Shown: positions 39,745 through 49,105, numbered from the stretch's first letter. The stretch: DNA of 64,000 nucleotides from Desulfovibrio gilichinskyi (GCF_900177375.1 NZ_FWZU01000001.1:930001-994000); one strand, 5' to 3'. Numbers and translations are program-made. The notes: a model not told the origin generated them from the sequence alone.

Positions 39745-41382
39745 ATGACAAAAACGACAAAAATGGTGCAGTGGAGCCCCACTGATATTAAGGACGAGCT
39801 TCTCAAGAAGTATCCTCCTAAAGTGGCCCGCAAACGCGCCAAACAGATAATGATTAATGAAGCGGTCGGCGCTGATACATCCCCTGAAATCGTAGCCAAC
39901 GTTCGTACCATTCCAGGCATCATCACAATGCGCGGCTGTACTTACGCAGGTTGTAAGGGCGTTATCATGGGACCGACCCGTGACATCGTAAATATCGTCC
40001 ACGGTCCTATCGGTTGCAGCTTTTACGCATGGCTTACCAGACGTAACCAGACTGATGCTGGAAAAGACGGCGAAAACTATATTCCATACTGTTTTTCAAC
40101 AGATATGCAGGATCAGGATATTATCTTCGGCGGGGAAAAGAAGCTCGAAGCAGCGATTATTGAAGCTTACGAACTGTTCCACCCTAAAGGTATCTGTATT
40201 TTCGCAACATGTCCTGTCGGCCTGATCGGTGATGACATTCACGCTGTAGCAAGAAAGCTGTCTGCCCAGTATGAAGATTGTAACATTTTTGCTTTCTCCT
40301 GCGAAGGATACAAAGGTGTTTCTCAGTCAGCCGGTCACCATATTGCTAACAACCAGGTCTTCACTCACCTTGTAGGTGAAAATAAAAAATCTCCTGAAGG
40401 TGAATATAAAATCAACCTTCTCGGTGAATACAACATCGGCGGTGATGGTTTTGAGATTGACCGTATTTTCAAAAAATGCGGCATCACAAACATCTCAACC
40501 TTCTCCGGTAACTCAACATACGACCAGTTTGCCTCTGCTCAGCATGCCGACCTAAGCTGCGTAATGTGTCACAGATCTATTAACTACGTAGCGGACATGC
40601 TGGAAACTAAATACGGCATTCCATGGATCAAAGTTAACTTTATCGGCGCACGAAGCACTGCTAAGTCTCTGCGCAAAATTGGTGAATACTTCGGCGACCC
40701 TAAACTCATCAAAAGAATTAATGATGTAATCGCTGAAGAAATGCCTGAAGTTGAAGCAGTAGCAGAAGAAGTACGCACCCGTACCAACGGCAAGACTGCT
40801 ATGATCTTCGTAGGTGGTTCACGTGCACATCACTATCAGGATCTGTTCGCTGAAATGGGTATGAAAACCATCTCTGCCGGATATGAATTCGCTCATCGTG
40901 ATGACTACGAAGGACGTGAAGTAATACCAAGCCTGAAAGTAGACTCTGATTCACGTAACATTGAAGAATTAACTGTTGAAGCTGATGAAAAACTCTTTAA
41001 AGCGCGTAAAACTCCTGACGAAGTTAAAGCCCTTGAAGAAGCAGGATTCAAGTTCAAGCATTACGAAGGTCTTAATAAAGACATGGATAACGGTTCCATC
41101 ATTGTTGATGACCTTAACCAGTATGAAGCCGAAAAACTTGTTGAAATACTTAAACCTGATGTTTTCTGCGCCGGTATTAAAGAGAAATTCTCAATACAGA
41201 AACTGGGCGTGCCTATGAAGCAGTTGCACAGCTATGACTCCGGCGGACCTTATGCAGGATTCAAGGGAGCGGTTAACTTCTACAAAGAAATCGACCGCCT
41301 CGTCGGCAGCAAGGTCTGGAGCTACATGAAAGCTCCTTGGCAGAAGAACCCCGAACTCACCGCTACGTTCGTGTGGGAATAA
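39745..41382 (+). CDS. nifD: Nitrogenase MoFe protein alpha chain
   Basis: A 545-residue NifD. P-cluster ligands are in RGCTYAGCKGV, VHGPIGCSFYAW and FATCPVGLIGDD. The FeMo-co ligands are the Cys of ADLSCVMCHRSIN-type sequence (about residue 270) and the His of KQLHSYDSGGPYAGF (about 495). It carries an insertion near residues 400-460 (RKTPDEVKALEEAGFKFKHY), as in anaerobe NifD proteins. It forms the alpha2beta2 MoFe protein with NifK. AAGGAG precedes the ATG. Confidence 0.97.
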   Translation: MTKTTKMVQWSPTDIKDELLKKYPPKVARKRAKQIMINEAVGADTSPEIVANVRTIPGIITMRGCTYAGCKGVIMGPTRDIVNIVHGPIGCSFYAWLTRRNQTDAGKDGENYIPYCFSTDMQDQDIIFGGEKKLEAAIIEAYELFHPKGICIFATCPVGLIGDDIHAVARKLSAQYEDCNIFAFSCEGYKGVSQSAGHHIANNQVFTHLVGENKKSPEGEYKINLLGEYNIGGDGFEIDRIFKKCGITNISTFSGNSTYDQFASAQHADLSCVMCHRSINYVADMLETKYGIPWIKVNFIGARSTAKSLRKIGEYFGDPKLIKRINDVIAEEMPEVEAVAEEVRTRTNGKTAMIFVGGSRAHHYQDLFAEMGMKTISAGYEFAHRDDYEGREVIPSLKVDSDSRNIEELTVEADEKLFKARKTPDEVKALEEAGFKFKHYEGLNKDMDNGSIIVDDLNQYEAEKLVEILKPDVFCAGIKEKFSIQKLGVPMKQLHSYDSGGPYAGFKGAVNFYKEIDRLVGSKVWSYMKAPWQKNPELTATFVWE

Positions 41383-41400
41383 CCAGAAGAGAGAATTAAT

Positions 41401-42774
41401 ATGTTACTCAGACACACCCCCACAGAAATTACTGAACGTAAGGCCCTGATGATCAATCCGGCTAAAACATGCCAGCCTATCGGCGCCATGTATGCGGCTC
41501 TGGGCATCCACGGATGTCTACCTCACAGTCACGGTTCACAGGGTTGCTGCGCTTACCACAGATCAGCTTTAACAAGACATTATAAAGAGCCTATTTCTGC
41601 TGCAACAAGCTCCTTCACCGAAGGTGCATCAGTATTCGGCGGACAGGCAAACCTGCTTCAGGCAATTGATAACATCTTCACTGTTTACGAACCGGAAGTA
41701 ATTGCTGTGCACACAACCTGCTTATCTGAAACAATCGGTGACGACCTTAAGCAGATCGCCGACAAAGCTCAGAAAGAAGGCAAAATTCCCGAAGGCAAAT
41801 TTGTCATCGGAGCACCTACTCCAAGTTACGTCGGTTCTCATGTTACGGGATTCAGCAACATGGTCAAAGCAATGGCCCAGCTTGCAACACCCGGCACCAA
41901 AAAGAACGGTAAAGTGAACGTCATTCCCGGATGGGTTGAACCTTCAGACATGGAAGAAATCAAACGCCTCGCATCTGTTGTCGGCGTTGATATCACCCTC
42001 TTCCCTGACACTTCCGGAGTTCTCAACGCTCCTCTGACCGGAGAATACAAAATGTTCCCCGACGGCGGAGTAACAATGAAGGAATTGATGAACACAGGCG
42101 GAGCCATGGGAACACTCGCTTTAGGCGAATGGTGTTCCGCAGATGCCGCCCGCTGGCTTGATTCCAAGTGTAAAGTCCCTTGCACCGTTCTGGACATGCC
42201 TTTCGGACTTAACGCAACAGACCGTTTCATTGATGTTCTTCGCACAGTAGCAGGCGTAACCGTCCCTGAAGCAATTGACGTTGAACGCGGTCAGCTCGTT
42301 GATATGATCTCTGACATGCACCAGTACTTCTACGGCAAGAAAGTAGCTATCTTCGGTGACCCTGATCAGCTCATTTCCATGTGTGAATTCCTTCGTGCCC
42401 TTGATATGCAGCCAGTGCATGTCATCACAGGAACACCGGGTAAAGAGTTTGAAAGACGCATCAAAGAAATCACTGCCGACATGCCTTGTGAAGTTAACGT
42501 TAAAGCCAAAGGCGACATGTTCCTGCTTCACCAGTGGATCAGAAATGAGCCTGTCGATCTGCTCATCGGCAACACATACGGAAAGTATATTGCCCGTGAC
42601 GAAGACATTCCATTCCTTCGCTGGGGATTCCCGATCCTCGACCGTCAGGGACATCAGTACTTCCCGACAGTCGGTTACAAAGGCGGACTTCGCCTTCTTG
42701 AAAAGATTCTCGGCCTGCTTCTGGATCGTAAAGATCGTGACGAACCTGAAGAAAGCTTCGAATTAGTTCTTTAA
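41401..42774 (+). CDS. nifK: Nitrogenase MoFe protein beta chain
   Basis: A 457-residue NifK, short because it lacks the N-terminal extension of aerobic proteobacterial NifK, as in other anaerobes. P-cluster ligands are seen in KTCQPIGAMYAALG, SHGSQGCCAYHRS and TTCLSETIGDDL. It pairs with NifD. The gap after nifK contains a palindromic repeat before the NifB-like gene. Confidence 0.97.
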   Translation: MLLRHTPTEITERKALMINPAKTCQPIGAMYAALGIHGCLPHSHGSQGCCAYHRSALTRHYKEPISAATSSFTEGASVFGGQANLLQAIDNIFTVYEPEVIAVHTTCLSETIGDDLKQIADKAQKEGKIPEGKFVIGAPTPSYVGSHVTGFSNMVKAMAQLATPGTKKNGKVNVIPGWVEPSDMEEIKRLASVVGVDITLFPDTSGVLNAPLTGEYKMFPDGGVTMKELMNTGGAMGTLALGEWCSADAARWLDSKCKVPCTVLDMPFGLNATDRFIDVLRTVAGVTVPEAIDVERGQLVDMISDMHQYFYGKKVAIFGDPDQLISMCEFLRALDMQPVHVITGTPGKEFERRIKEITADMPCEVNVKAKGDMFLLHQWIRNEPVDLLIGNTYGKYIARDEDIPFLRWGFPILDRQGHQYFPTVGYKGGLRLLEKILGLLLDRKDRDEPEESFELVL

Positions 42775-42779
42775 AAAAA

Positions 42780-42850
42780 CAAGACCTCCGGCGTCCGGGA
42801 GAACTTTTTTAAAAAGTTCCCCCGGGCCCTTAAAAAAATTTTATTAGGCT
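42780..42850. repeat. REP-like palindromic element after nifK
   Basis: CCGGGAGAACTTTTT / AAAAAGTTCCCCCGG forms a long hairpin (about 42796-42828) flanked by CCTCCGGCG on the left and a CCCTTAAAAAAATTTTATT stretch on the right. The form resembles intergenic palindromes that recur in Desulfovibrio-type genomes. Only one copy lies in this window. It could act as an mRNA-stability or partial termination point inside the nif operon. Confidence 0.5.
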
Positions 42851-42891
42851 CCACCGCAAAAGAACTTTTAAAGCAGGAACTGAAAACAGCC

Positions 42892-44037
42892 ATGACAGAG
42901 TCAAGTTCAACATATTCATCGCACCCCTGCTTCGGGTCAGCTGCCCGCAAGACAGTAGACCGGATACATCTGCCTGTAGCTCCAAGGGCAAATTCACGCA
43001 TCAAATACAGTTCTATGCAGATCATGCAGGAAGCTATTCAGCCTGAAGCGGCTTTAGCATGGCTGGATGACGTCATCGCCGAAGGACGCAAAATTGATGT
43101 TGTCGGAATCACCGGCCCCGGCGATCCATTAGTTCTGCCGGACCTGACTTTCCGCACCTTGGAACTGGTCAAAGCAAAGTATCCAAGTATGTCTCTTTGC
43201 GTAACCACTCTTGGAATCGGAGCCGCTAATCATGCAGAGACACTTGCAAAAATTGGTGTATCCCACGTTACGCTCTTAGTGGATGCCGTATCCAGATCAG
43301 TAATTGAAGAACTTTACGCCTGGATCAGACCTTCCAAGAAAAATGTTCCTTTGGAAGATGCTTCTTCAATCCTGCTCAGCGAACAGTCCGCAGCGGTCAA
43401 AGCTCTTAAAGCCGCAGGTATCACTGTAAAAATCAACACGACAGTATACCCTTCAAATGCTGACCATGTAGGTGAAATTGCTGAAACAATGAAAGCTCTC
43501 GGCGCAGACATTATGGCAATTATTCCTTTCATACCTAAAGATGACGAACAGGAAATTCTGCTTAAAAAAACTGACAGCATCACAATGGCAGCAGCCCGTG
43601 ATCTGGCGGCAAGACACATGGAACTTATGCCGGAATGGGAAGAGTGCGGCGCAGCAGTAAAGACTGAAACAACTTCACTTCTTCCGAAACCGACAAAATC
43701 AAGACCGAATGTTGCGGCTGTAAGTTCCAACGGTATGGAAGTGGACATGCACCTTGGACACGCAGAAAAGATTTTAATCTACGGACCGCGTGATGACGGC
43801 TTAGCCTGCCTGCTTGAAACACGCACAGCCCCGAAAGCCGGTGGCGGCACAGCAAGATGGGAAGAACTGGCAGGAACTCTCAGCGACTGTTTTATCATCC
43901 TTGCTGCCAGTGCCGGAGACAGTCCAAAACAAATTTTGAGCCGACACGGCTTATATGTCGCAGTTACAGACGGCGAAATCGAAGGCACCGTTGATTCACT
44001 CTACGGTGGTGGCAAGAAAAAAAAGTGCAAGAAATAA
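42892..44037 (+). CDS. NifB-like protein without radical-SAM cysteines, with C-terminal NifX-type domain
   Basis: A 381-residue paralogue of the NifB encoded 3.6 kb downstream. It keeps the start HPCF and HLPVAP (residues 26-31), the GITGPGDPL motif, SHVTLLVDAV, KAAGITVKINT and IIPFIP. But the CxxxCxxC radical-SAM motif is replaced: positions 33, 37 and 40 are Ala, Ile and Ser. The HCKRC site of NifB is also lost. The C-terminal 120 residues form a dinitrogenase cofactor-binding (NifX/NafY) domain (VDMHLGHAEKILIYG, LLETRTAPKAGGG). It cannot do radical-SAM chemistry; a role as cofactor carrier, scaffold or NifB partner is inferred. Confidence 0.85.
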   Translation: MTESSSTYSSHPCFGSAARKTVDRIHLPVAPRANSRIKYSSMQIMQEAIQPEAALAWLDDVIAEGRKIDVVGITGPGDPLVLPDLTFRTLELVKAKYPSMSLCVTTLGIGAANHAETLAKIGVSHVTLLVDAVSRSVIEELYAWIRPSKKNVPLEDASSILLSEQSAAVKALKAAGITVKINTTVYPSNADHVGEIAETMKALGADIMAIIPFIPKDDEQEILLKKTDSITMAAARDLAARHMELMPEWEECGAAVKTETTSLLPKPTKSRPNVAAVSSNGMEVDMHLGHAEKILIYGPRDDGLACLLETRTAPKAGGGTARWEELAGTLSDCFIILAASAGDSPKQILSRHGLYVAVTDGEIEGTVDSLYGGGKKKKCKK

Positions 44038-44080
44038 TCGATAACAAAAATCGAGAATCAACACCAAAAGGAGTTTAAAA

Positions 44081-44383
44081 ATGGCTACACCGGAAAGAAT
44101 GATAATATGCTGTCAGAGTTTTCGCACATCAGGAAGCCCCAAAGGAATCTGTCACAAATCAACTGAAGGCTTTCTCCAATATATCGAAGAAGAGCTGCTG
44201 GATCGCGGTCTTGATGCAATAGTCGTTGCTACCACCTGCCTTAAACAGTGTGAATCAGGCCCGATCATGGTTGTTCAGCCTGAAAACTGGTGGTTCAAAG
44301 GAGTTGAATCCGAAGGCGCAATTGATGAGATTCTCGACAGCCTTGAAGACGGCGAACCCTGCGAAAAATATTTACTTAGTTAA
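44081..44383 (+). CDS. Thioredoxin-like [2Fe-2S] ferredoxin
   Basis: A 100-residue ferredoxin of the Shethna-I type. Its Cys residues at 10 or 11, 24, 53 and 57 (IICCQSF, GICHKS, TTCLKQCESGPIMVV) match the thioredoxin-fold [2Fe-2S] pattern, and PENWWFKGV follows. Proteins of this family occur in nif operons and are proposed to give electrons to cofactor assembly or nitrogenase. The gene follows AAGGAG and is between the NifB-like gene and the GNAT gene. Confidence 0.88.
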   Translation: MATPERMIICCQSFRTSGSPKGICHKSTEGFLQYIEEELLDRGLDAIVVATTCLKQCESGPIMVVQPENWWFKGVESEGAIDEILDSLEDGEPCEKYLLS

Positions 44384-44397
44384 TCCAGAGAAGACTC

Positions 44398-44853
44398 ATG
44401 CCGGGCACAATTAAAATACGAACCGCAATTCGCGAAGATCTAAGCAGTCTCGCTGACCTGCTGGAAATGCTCTTTTCCATTGAAGCAGACTTTTGCGCAG
44501 ACAGAAAAAGACAACTGCGCGGACTTGCAATGCTGCTTGAAACCAATCGGGGATGTATTCTGGTCGCTGAGGCTGGAAATATTGTGGTCGGCATGTGCTC
44601 TGGACAATTTATGATTTCCACTGCTGAAGGCGGATTATCAGTACTGGTGGAAGATGTGGTTGTACACAAAGACTGGCAGGGGCGCGGCATAGGTAGAATG
44701 CTAATGGACAGTATCGGAACATATGCGAAAGACAACAACGCATCACGTTTGCAACTGCTTGCAGACAGCGAAAATATTCCGGCACTTAACTTCTATAAAA
44801 ATCTCGGGTGGGAACCTACCCGGCTCATTTGTCTGAGAAAGCGTCATTCATAA
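44398..44853 (+). CDS. GNAT family N-acetyltransferase
   Basis: A 151-residue acetyltransferase with the acetyl-CoA loop VVVHKDWQGRGIGRMLMDS (about residues 88-106) and the following LQLLADSENIPALNFYKNLG. The substrate is unknown. It is 14 bases after the ferredoxin and 10 before nifE, with no promoter between, so it is part of the nif transcript. Modification of a Nif protein or small molecule is possible but unproven. Confidence 0.85.
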   Translation: MPGTIKIRTAIREDLSSLADLLEMLFSIEADFCADRKRQLRGLAMLLETNRGCILVAEAGNIVVGMCSGQFMISTAEGGLSVLVEDVVVHKDWQGRGIGRMLMDSIGTYAKDNNASRLQLLADSENIPALNFYKNLGWEPTRLICLRKRHS

Positions 44854-44863
44854 AGGTGAAGCC

Positions 44864-46249
44864 ATGACTAGTGCCATATTAGAAGAAAGAAAAGATCAGA
44901 TACATAGAACAGGACAGGGCGACATTGATATAGCCTGTAACCGTGAATCTCTTGCCGGAGCTGTCAGTCAGCGTGCTTGTGTTTTCTGCGGTTCCCGCGT
45001 TGTTCTTTACCCCATTGCTGACGCACTGCATCTGGTGCACGGCCCCATCGGTTGTGCAGTTTATACATGGGACATTCGCGGCTCTCTTTCAAGCGGACCG
45101 GAACTGCACAGAATGTCCTTTTCAACAGACCTTCAGGAAGTTGATGTCATATTCGGCGGAGAGAAAAAGCTTGAAGCTGCTCTTGACGAACTCATAGACA
45201 GGCACAGCCCCAAAGCGGCATTCGTTTATTCCACATGCATCGTCGGAATAATCGGTGATGACCTTGAAGCTGTATGCAGAAAAATGACTGAGAAGAAAGG
45301 AATCCCTGTTCTTCCTGTCATGTCTGAAGGATTTAAAGGCAGTAAACGCGAAGGTTATCTTGCTGCGTGTAAAGCCATGTTTAAACTTGTCGGAACAGAA
45401 GATGTATCCGATATATCACCGGTTTCAGTCAATATTTTAGGTGATTTCAACCTCGCCGGAGAAATCTGGATTGTAAGAGAATACTTTAGACGCATGGGCG
45501 TAGAAGTCGTTGCCAATATCACCGGTGACGGACGAGTTAAAGATGTCGGTCGCAGTCATGGTGCGGCTTTAAATCTAGTTCAATGTTCGGGTGCGACTCT
45601 CGATTTGGCAAAAATGATAAAAGAAAAGTATGGCAAACCATTCATCCGTGTCTCCTACCTAGGCATTGAAGATATGGCTGAGTCTCTTTATCAGGTGGCT
45701 GATTTCTTTAAGGATATCGACCCGAACATTGTTCAACGCACTCAGGACCTTGTTAAAGATGAACTTTCAAAGCTCATGCCGGAGATTGCCCGCTACCGCA
45801 AAGATCTTGAAGGCAAAAAAGTTGCCATGTATGTCGGTGGATCTTTCAAAGCATTCTCATTGCTCAAAGCATTTCGGCACCTTGGAATGAAAGTCGTTAT
45901 GGTAGGCTCGCAGACCGGAACCAAGGAAGATTATGAAGAGCTGGCTCAGATTGCTGACCCCGGCACAATTTTAGTCGATGATGCCAACCCGCTGGAACTT
46001 TCCGCATTTATCAAGGAAAAAGATGTGGATGTCTTTGTCGGCGGCGTAAAAGAACGCCCTATCGCATTCAAAATGGGTGTCGGCTTCTGCGATCATAACC
46101 ATGAACGCAAAGAAGCACTTGAAGGGTTCGAAGGAATGTTAAATTTTGCCCGTGAAATTCATTCCTCAGTAATGAGTCCGGTATGGTCATTTGTACCGAG
46201 ACGCTCCAACCGCAGAAGTAAGATAGTAAAGGAGGCAGGCAATGAGTAA
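44864..46249 (+). CDS. nifE: FeMo-cofactor scaffold protein NifE
   Basis: A 461-residue NifD homologue. It keeps cluster Cys residues in RACVFCGSRVVL, VHGPIGCAVYTWD and YSTCIVGIIGDD, the block FGGEKKLEAALDEL, and a later CSGATLDLAKMI. It lacks NifD's FeMo-co His in its usual context. With NifN it forms the scaffold on which the NifB cofactor is matured with Mo and homocitrate. Its last 8 bases overlap nifN. Confidence 0.95.
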   Translation: MTSAILEERKDQIHRTGQGDIDIACNRESLAGAVSQRACVFCGSRVVLYPIADALHLVHGPIGCAVYTWDIRGSLSSGPELHRMSFSTDLQEVDVIFGGEKKLEAALDELIDRHSPKAAFVYSTCIVGIIGDDLEAVCRKMTEKKGIPVLPVMSEGFKGSKREGYLAACKAMFKLVGTEDVSDISPVSVNILGDFNLAGEIWIVREYFRRMGVEVVANITGDGRVKDVGRSHGAALNLVQCSGATLDLAKMIKEKYGKPFIRVSYLGIEDMAESLYQVADFFKDIDPNIVQRTQDLVKDELSKLMPEIARYRKDLEGKKVAMYVGGSFKAFSLLKAFRHLGMKVVMVGSQTGTKEDYEELAQIADPGTILVDDANPLELSAFIKEKDVDVFVGGVKERPIAFKMGVGFCDHNHERKEALEGFEGMLNFAREIHSSVMSPVWSFVPRRSNRRSKIVKEAGNE

Positions 46250-47615
46250 CGTTAAAACTAAAGTGGAAAGAGCTAATTTTGTTTCCACCACCAACGCCTG
46301 CAAGCTTTGCACGCCACTCGGGGCCTCACTGGCTTTCCGCGGAGTTGAAGGAGCCATCCCGTTCCAGCACGGTTCACAGGGATGCTCAACATATATGAGA
46401 CGATATATTATCAGTCATTTCCGCGAACCGGTTGATATTGCTTCGTCTGCACTCGGCGAAAAAAATGCCATTTACGGCGGCGGACCGAATCTTAAAAAAG
46501 GCATCTTGAATGTCATGAAAAAGTACGATCCGCAGCTTATCGGTATCGCAACAACCTGCCTTACCGAAACCATCGGCGATGACGTTCCAAGAATTCTATT
46601 TGAATTCCGCAAGGAATTCGGTGATCTTAACCTGCCTGAATTAGTCAGTGTTTCGACCCCGAGTTACAACGGAACGCACATGGACGGCTGGCATGGAGCT
46701 GTATGTTCATTAGTCGAACAGCTCTGCACAGAGCAGGCTGAAAAAGACGGCAGTGTGAACATTCTTCCGAACATGATTTCCTGTGAAGATATTCGTGAAC
46801 TGCGCGATATTTGTGAAAGATTTGATGTAGAAGCTACTATTTTACCTGACATTTCTGAAACTCTGGACGCTCCGGCACTTGAGGATTATGTAAAAATTCC
46901 TACAGGCGGAACCCCGATTAAGAGCATTAAAGAAATGTCAGGAGCCAGTGCGACAATCGAATTCGGTCGCTGCCTTGGAGATAAAACCGGCGGTGTTGCT
47001 CTTGAAAAGAAATTCGGAGTCAAAAATTATCGCATAGGCATTCCTATGGGGCTGCGTGAAACAGACGCACTCTTTGATACACTTGAAGAAATAACCGGAA
47101 CCCCTACTCCGCGTCGTTATGAACTGGAACGCGGTCGTTTGATCGACGCATATGTCGATGGACACAAATATGTTTTTGGAAAGCGCGCAATTGTTTACGG
47201 CGAAGAAGATCTGGTGACAGGACTCTGCTCTTTCCTGAGTGAAATAGGAGTCGAAGTTGTGCTCGCCGGAACCGGAGCACGCGGCAAAGGTCTGGCAAAA
47301 GCAATTGCTGCTGCAACCGAAGGCGTAGCCAGAAAAATGCCTATAGTTCGCGAAGGCGTAGACTTTCACGACATAGCTGACGAGGCTGAAGAATTGAAAC
47401 CGGACCTGATGATCGGTCATTCCAAGGGTTATAAATACGCAAAAGCATGGAATATCCCGCTTATCCGCGTAGGTTTCCCGATTCATGACCGTTTCGGAGG
47501 TCAGCGCATTCTTCATATCGGATACAGCGGAGCACTCTCACTTTTCGATAAAATCGTAAACTCCGTACTTGAAAAGAAACAGAGCGACAGCGATATCGGC
47601 TACGGATACCTGTAA
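46242..47615 (+). CDS. nifN: FeMo-cofactor scaffold protein NifN
   Basis: A 457-residue NifK homologue with NACKLCTPLGASLAFRGVEG, FQHGSQGCSTYMRRY and TTCLTETIGDDV. The motif SHFREPVDIASSALGEKN is typical of NifN. It starts within the nifE end (8-base overlap), which favours equal synthesis of the two scaffold chains. No NifX domain is fused, unlike some NifN-B or NifN-X forms. Confidence 0.94.
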   Translation: MSNVKTKVERANFVSTTNACKLCTPLGASLAFRGVEGAIPFQHGSQGCSTYMRRYIISHFREPVDIASSALGEKNAIYGGGPNLKKGILNVMKKYDPQLIGIATTCLTETIGDDVPRILFEFRKEFGDLNLPELVSVSTPSYNGTHMDGWHGAVCSLVEQLCTEQAEKDGSVNILPNMISCEDIRELRDICERFDVEATILPDISETLDAPALEDYVKIPTGGTPIKSIKEMSGASATIEFGRCLGDKTGGVALEKKFGVKNYRIGIPMGLRETDALFDTLEEITGTPTPRRYELERGRLIDAYVDGHKYVFGKRAIVYGEEDLVTGLCSFLSEIGVEVVLAGTGARGKGLAKAIAAATEGVARKMPIVREGVDFHDIADEAEELKPDLMIGHSKGYKYAKAWNIPLIRVGFPIHDRFGGQRILHIGYSGALSLFDKIVNSVLEKKQSDSDIGYGYL

Positions 47616-47666
47616 AAAAGTTTAATCAGTAAAATAATCGGGAATTTCACAGTAGGAGCCAAGACA

Positions 47667-48935
47667 ATGAAAGATACAACCAAGCACCCATGCTTCAACA
47701 AGGAAACAGCAGGCTCATGCGGCCGTGTACATCTCCCCGTCGCACCTAAGTGTAATATTCAGTGCAACTACTGTAATAGAAAATATGATTGCGTAAATGA
47801 ATCACGCCCGGGCGTAACCAGCGGAGTGCTGAAGCCGTTTCAGGCCGCAGAATATATGGATCAGGTTCTTACAAAAGAACCGCGTATCACGGTTGCAGGC
47901 ATCGCCGGCCCCGGTGACCCTTTTGCAAACCCTGCTGAAACACTTGAGACGATGCGTCTGCTCAACAAAAAACATCCGCATCTTCTTTTCTGTCTGTCCT
48001 CCAACGGCATGGGCATACTGCCTTATCTGGATGACATCAAAGAACTTGGAGTATCACACGTAACTATTACCATCAGCGCAGTAGACCCTAAAATCGGTGC
48101 AAAACTTTATGCATGGGTTAAAGACGGAAATGTTGTGTACCGCGGCGAACAAGGTGCTGAAGTACTCTTAGAACGCCAGCTTGCAGCAATCAAAGGACTT
48201 AAGGAACGCGGAATTATCGTTAAAATAAACTCTATCGTTGTTCCCGGTATTAACGAAGACCATCTGGTTGAAGTTGCAAAAGTCGTTTCAGAGCTAGGAG
48301 CGGACATCCAGAACATGATTCCCCTTAAGCCGACAGCAGATACTCTTTTTGCAGACGTGAAAGAGCCAGGGCATGAAATAATCGGACCTCTGCGCAAAGA
48401 AGCAGGTAAAGTCATCGATCAGATGACGCATTGCAAGCGTTGCCGCGCTGACGCTGTTGGACTTCTCGGTGATGATCAGTCCGCATCTCTTTGCGGAACT
48501 CTTCAGGCATGTTCTAAGCTTACTCCGATTGAACCTAAAGCTGCGCGTCCCTACGTTGCTGTTGCCAGCCGTGAAGGAATGCTGATTAATCAGCACTTAG
48601 GTGAAGCTAAATCATTTTATATCTGGGGTGAAGGCGAAAATGGAACCTATCGTCTTATAGAAGAACGTCAGGCACCTAAATCCGGCTGCGGTCCGAAACG
48701 CTGGGCAGACCTTGCCGCGGCACTTAAAGATTGCCGCGCAGTTTTATGCGCCGCAGTAGGCCAGACACCGCAGCTCGCCCTTGAAGAAAACGGAATCGAC
48801 TGCCATGTCGTAAGCGGGTTTGTTGAAGATGGATTAACCGCTGTCTACACTTCAGGTGATCTAAGTAAATTAAGCGGTCGCAGAGGCGGAATCGCAGGCG
48901 GCTGTTGCACCGGAACAGGTACAAGCTGCGGCTAG
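47667..48935 (+). CDS. nifB: Radical-SAM NifB cofactor synthase with NifX domain
   Basis: A 422-residue NifB. HPCF starts the protein, then the intact CxxxCxxC motif (KCNIQCNYCNRKYDC) binds the SAM cluster. GIAGPGDPF is the SAM-binding GGE-equivalent, and HCKRCRADAVG carries ligands for the additional clusters. The C-terminal 120 residues (ASREGMLINQHLGEAKSFYI, RQAPKSGCGPKRW) are a NifX-type carrier domain. It fuses two 4Fe-4S units and adds carbide to form NifB-co. It is last in the operon; a terminator follows. Confidence 0.96.
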   Translation: MKDTTKHPCFNKETAGSCGRVHLPVAPKCNIQCNYCNRKYDCVNESRPGVTSGVLKPFQAAEYMDQVLTKEPRITVAGIAGPGDPFANPAETLETMRLLNKKHPHLLFCLSSNGMGILPYLDDIKELGVSHVTITISAVDPKIGAKLYAWVKDGNVVYRGEQGAEVLLERQLAAIKGLKERGIIVKINSIVVPGINEDHLVEVAKVVSELGADIQNMIPLKPTADTLFADVKEPGHEIIGPLRKEAGKVIDQMTHCKRCRADAVGLLGDDQSASLCGTLQACSKLTPIEPKAARPYVAVASREGMLINQHLGEAKSFYIWGEGENGTYRLIEERQAPKSGCGPKRWADLAAALKDCRAVLCAAVGQTPQLALEENGIDCHVVSGFVEDGLTAVYTSGDLSKLSGRRGGIAGGCCTGTGTSCG

Positions 48936-48967
48936 GGCTGATCAAAACAATTAATATATTAGCGAAT

Positions 48968-49006
48968 AACCCCGCCGGAATTAATATTCGGCGGGGTTAA
49001 TTTTTG
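48968..49006 (+). terminator. Terminator of the nif operon
   Basis: AACCCCGCCG-N11-CGGCGGGGTT hairpin with TTTTT, 32 bases after the nifB stop. Confidence 0.9.
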
Positions 49007-49043
49007 TAGATATTCTGAGTTAATAATAGCAAATTACTAAAAA

Positions 49044-49074
49044 AATCCGGCTGGAGATATTCCAGCCGGATTTA
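49044..49074 (-). terminator. Terminator of nifA
   Basis: AAATCCGGCTGGA/TCCAGCCGGATTT hairpin, T-rich on the minus strand, 31 bases beyond the nifA stop. Confidence 0.87.
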
Positions 49075-49105
49075 AAAATACATATAACTTGCTATAAAAT
49101 TTTAC

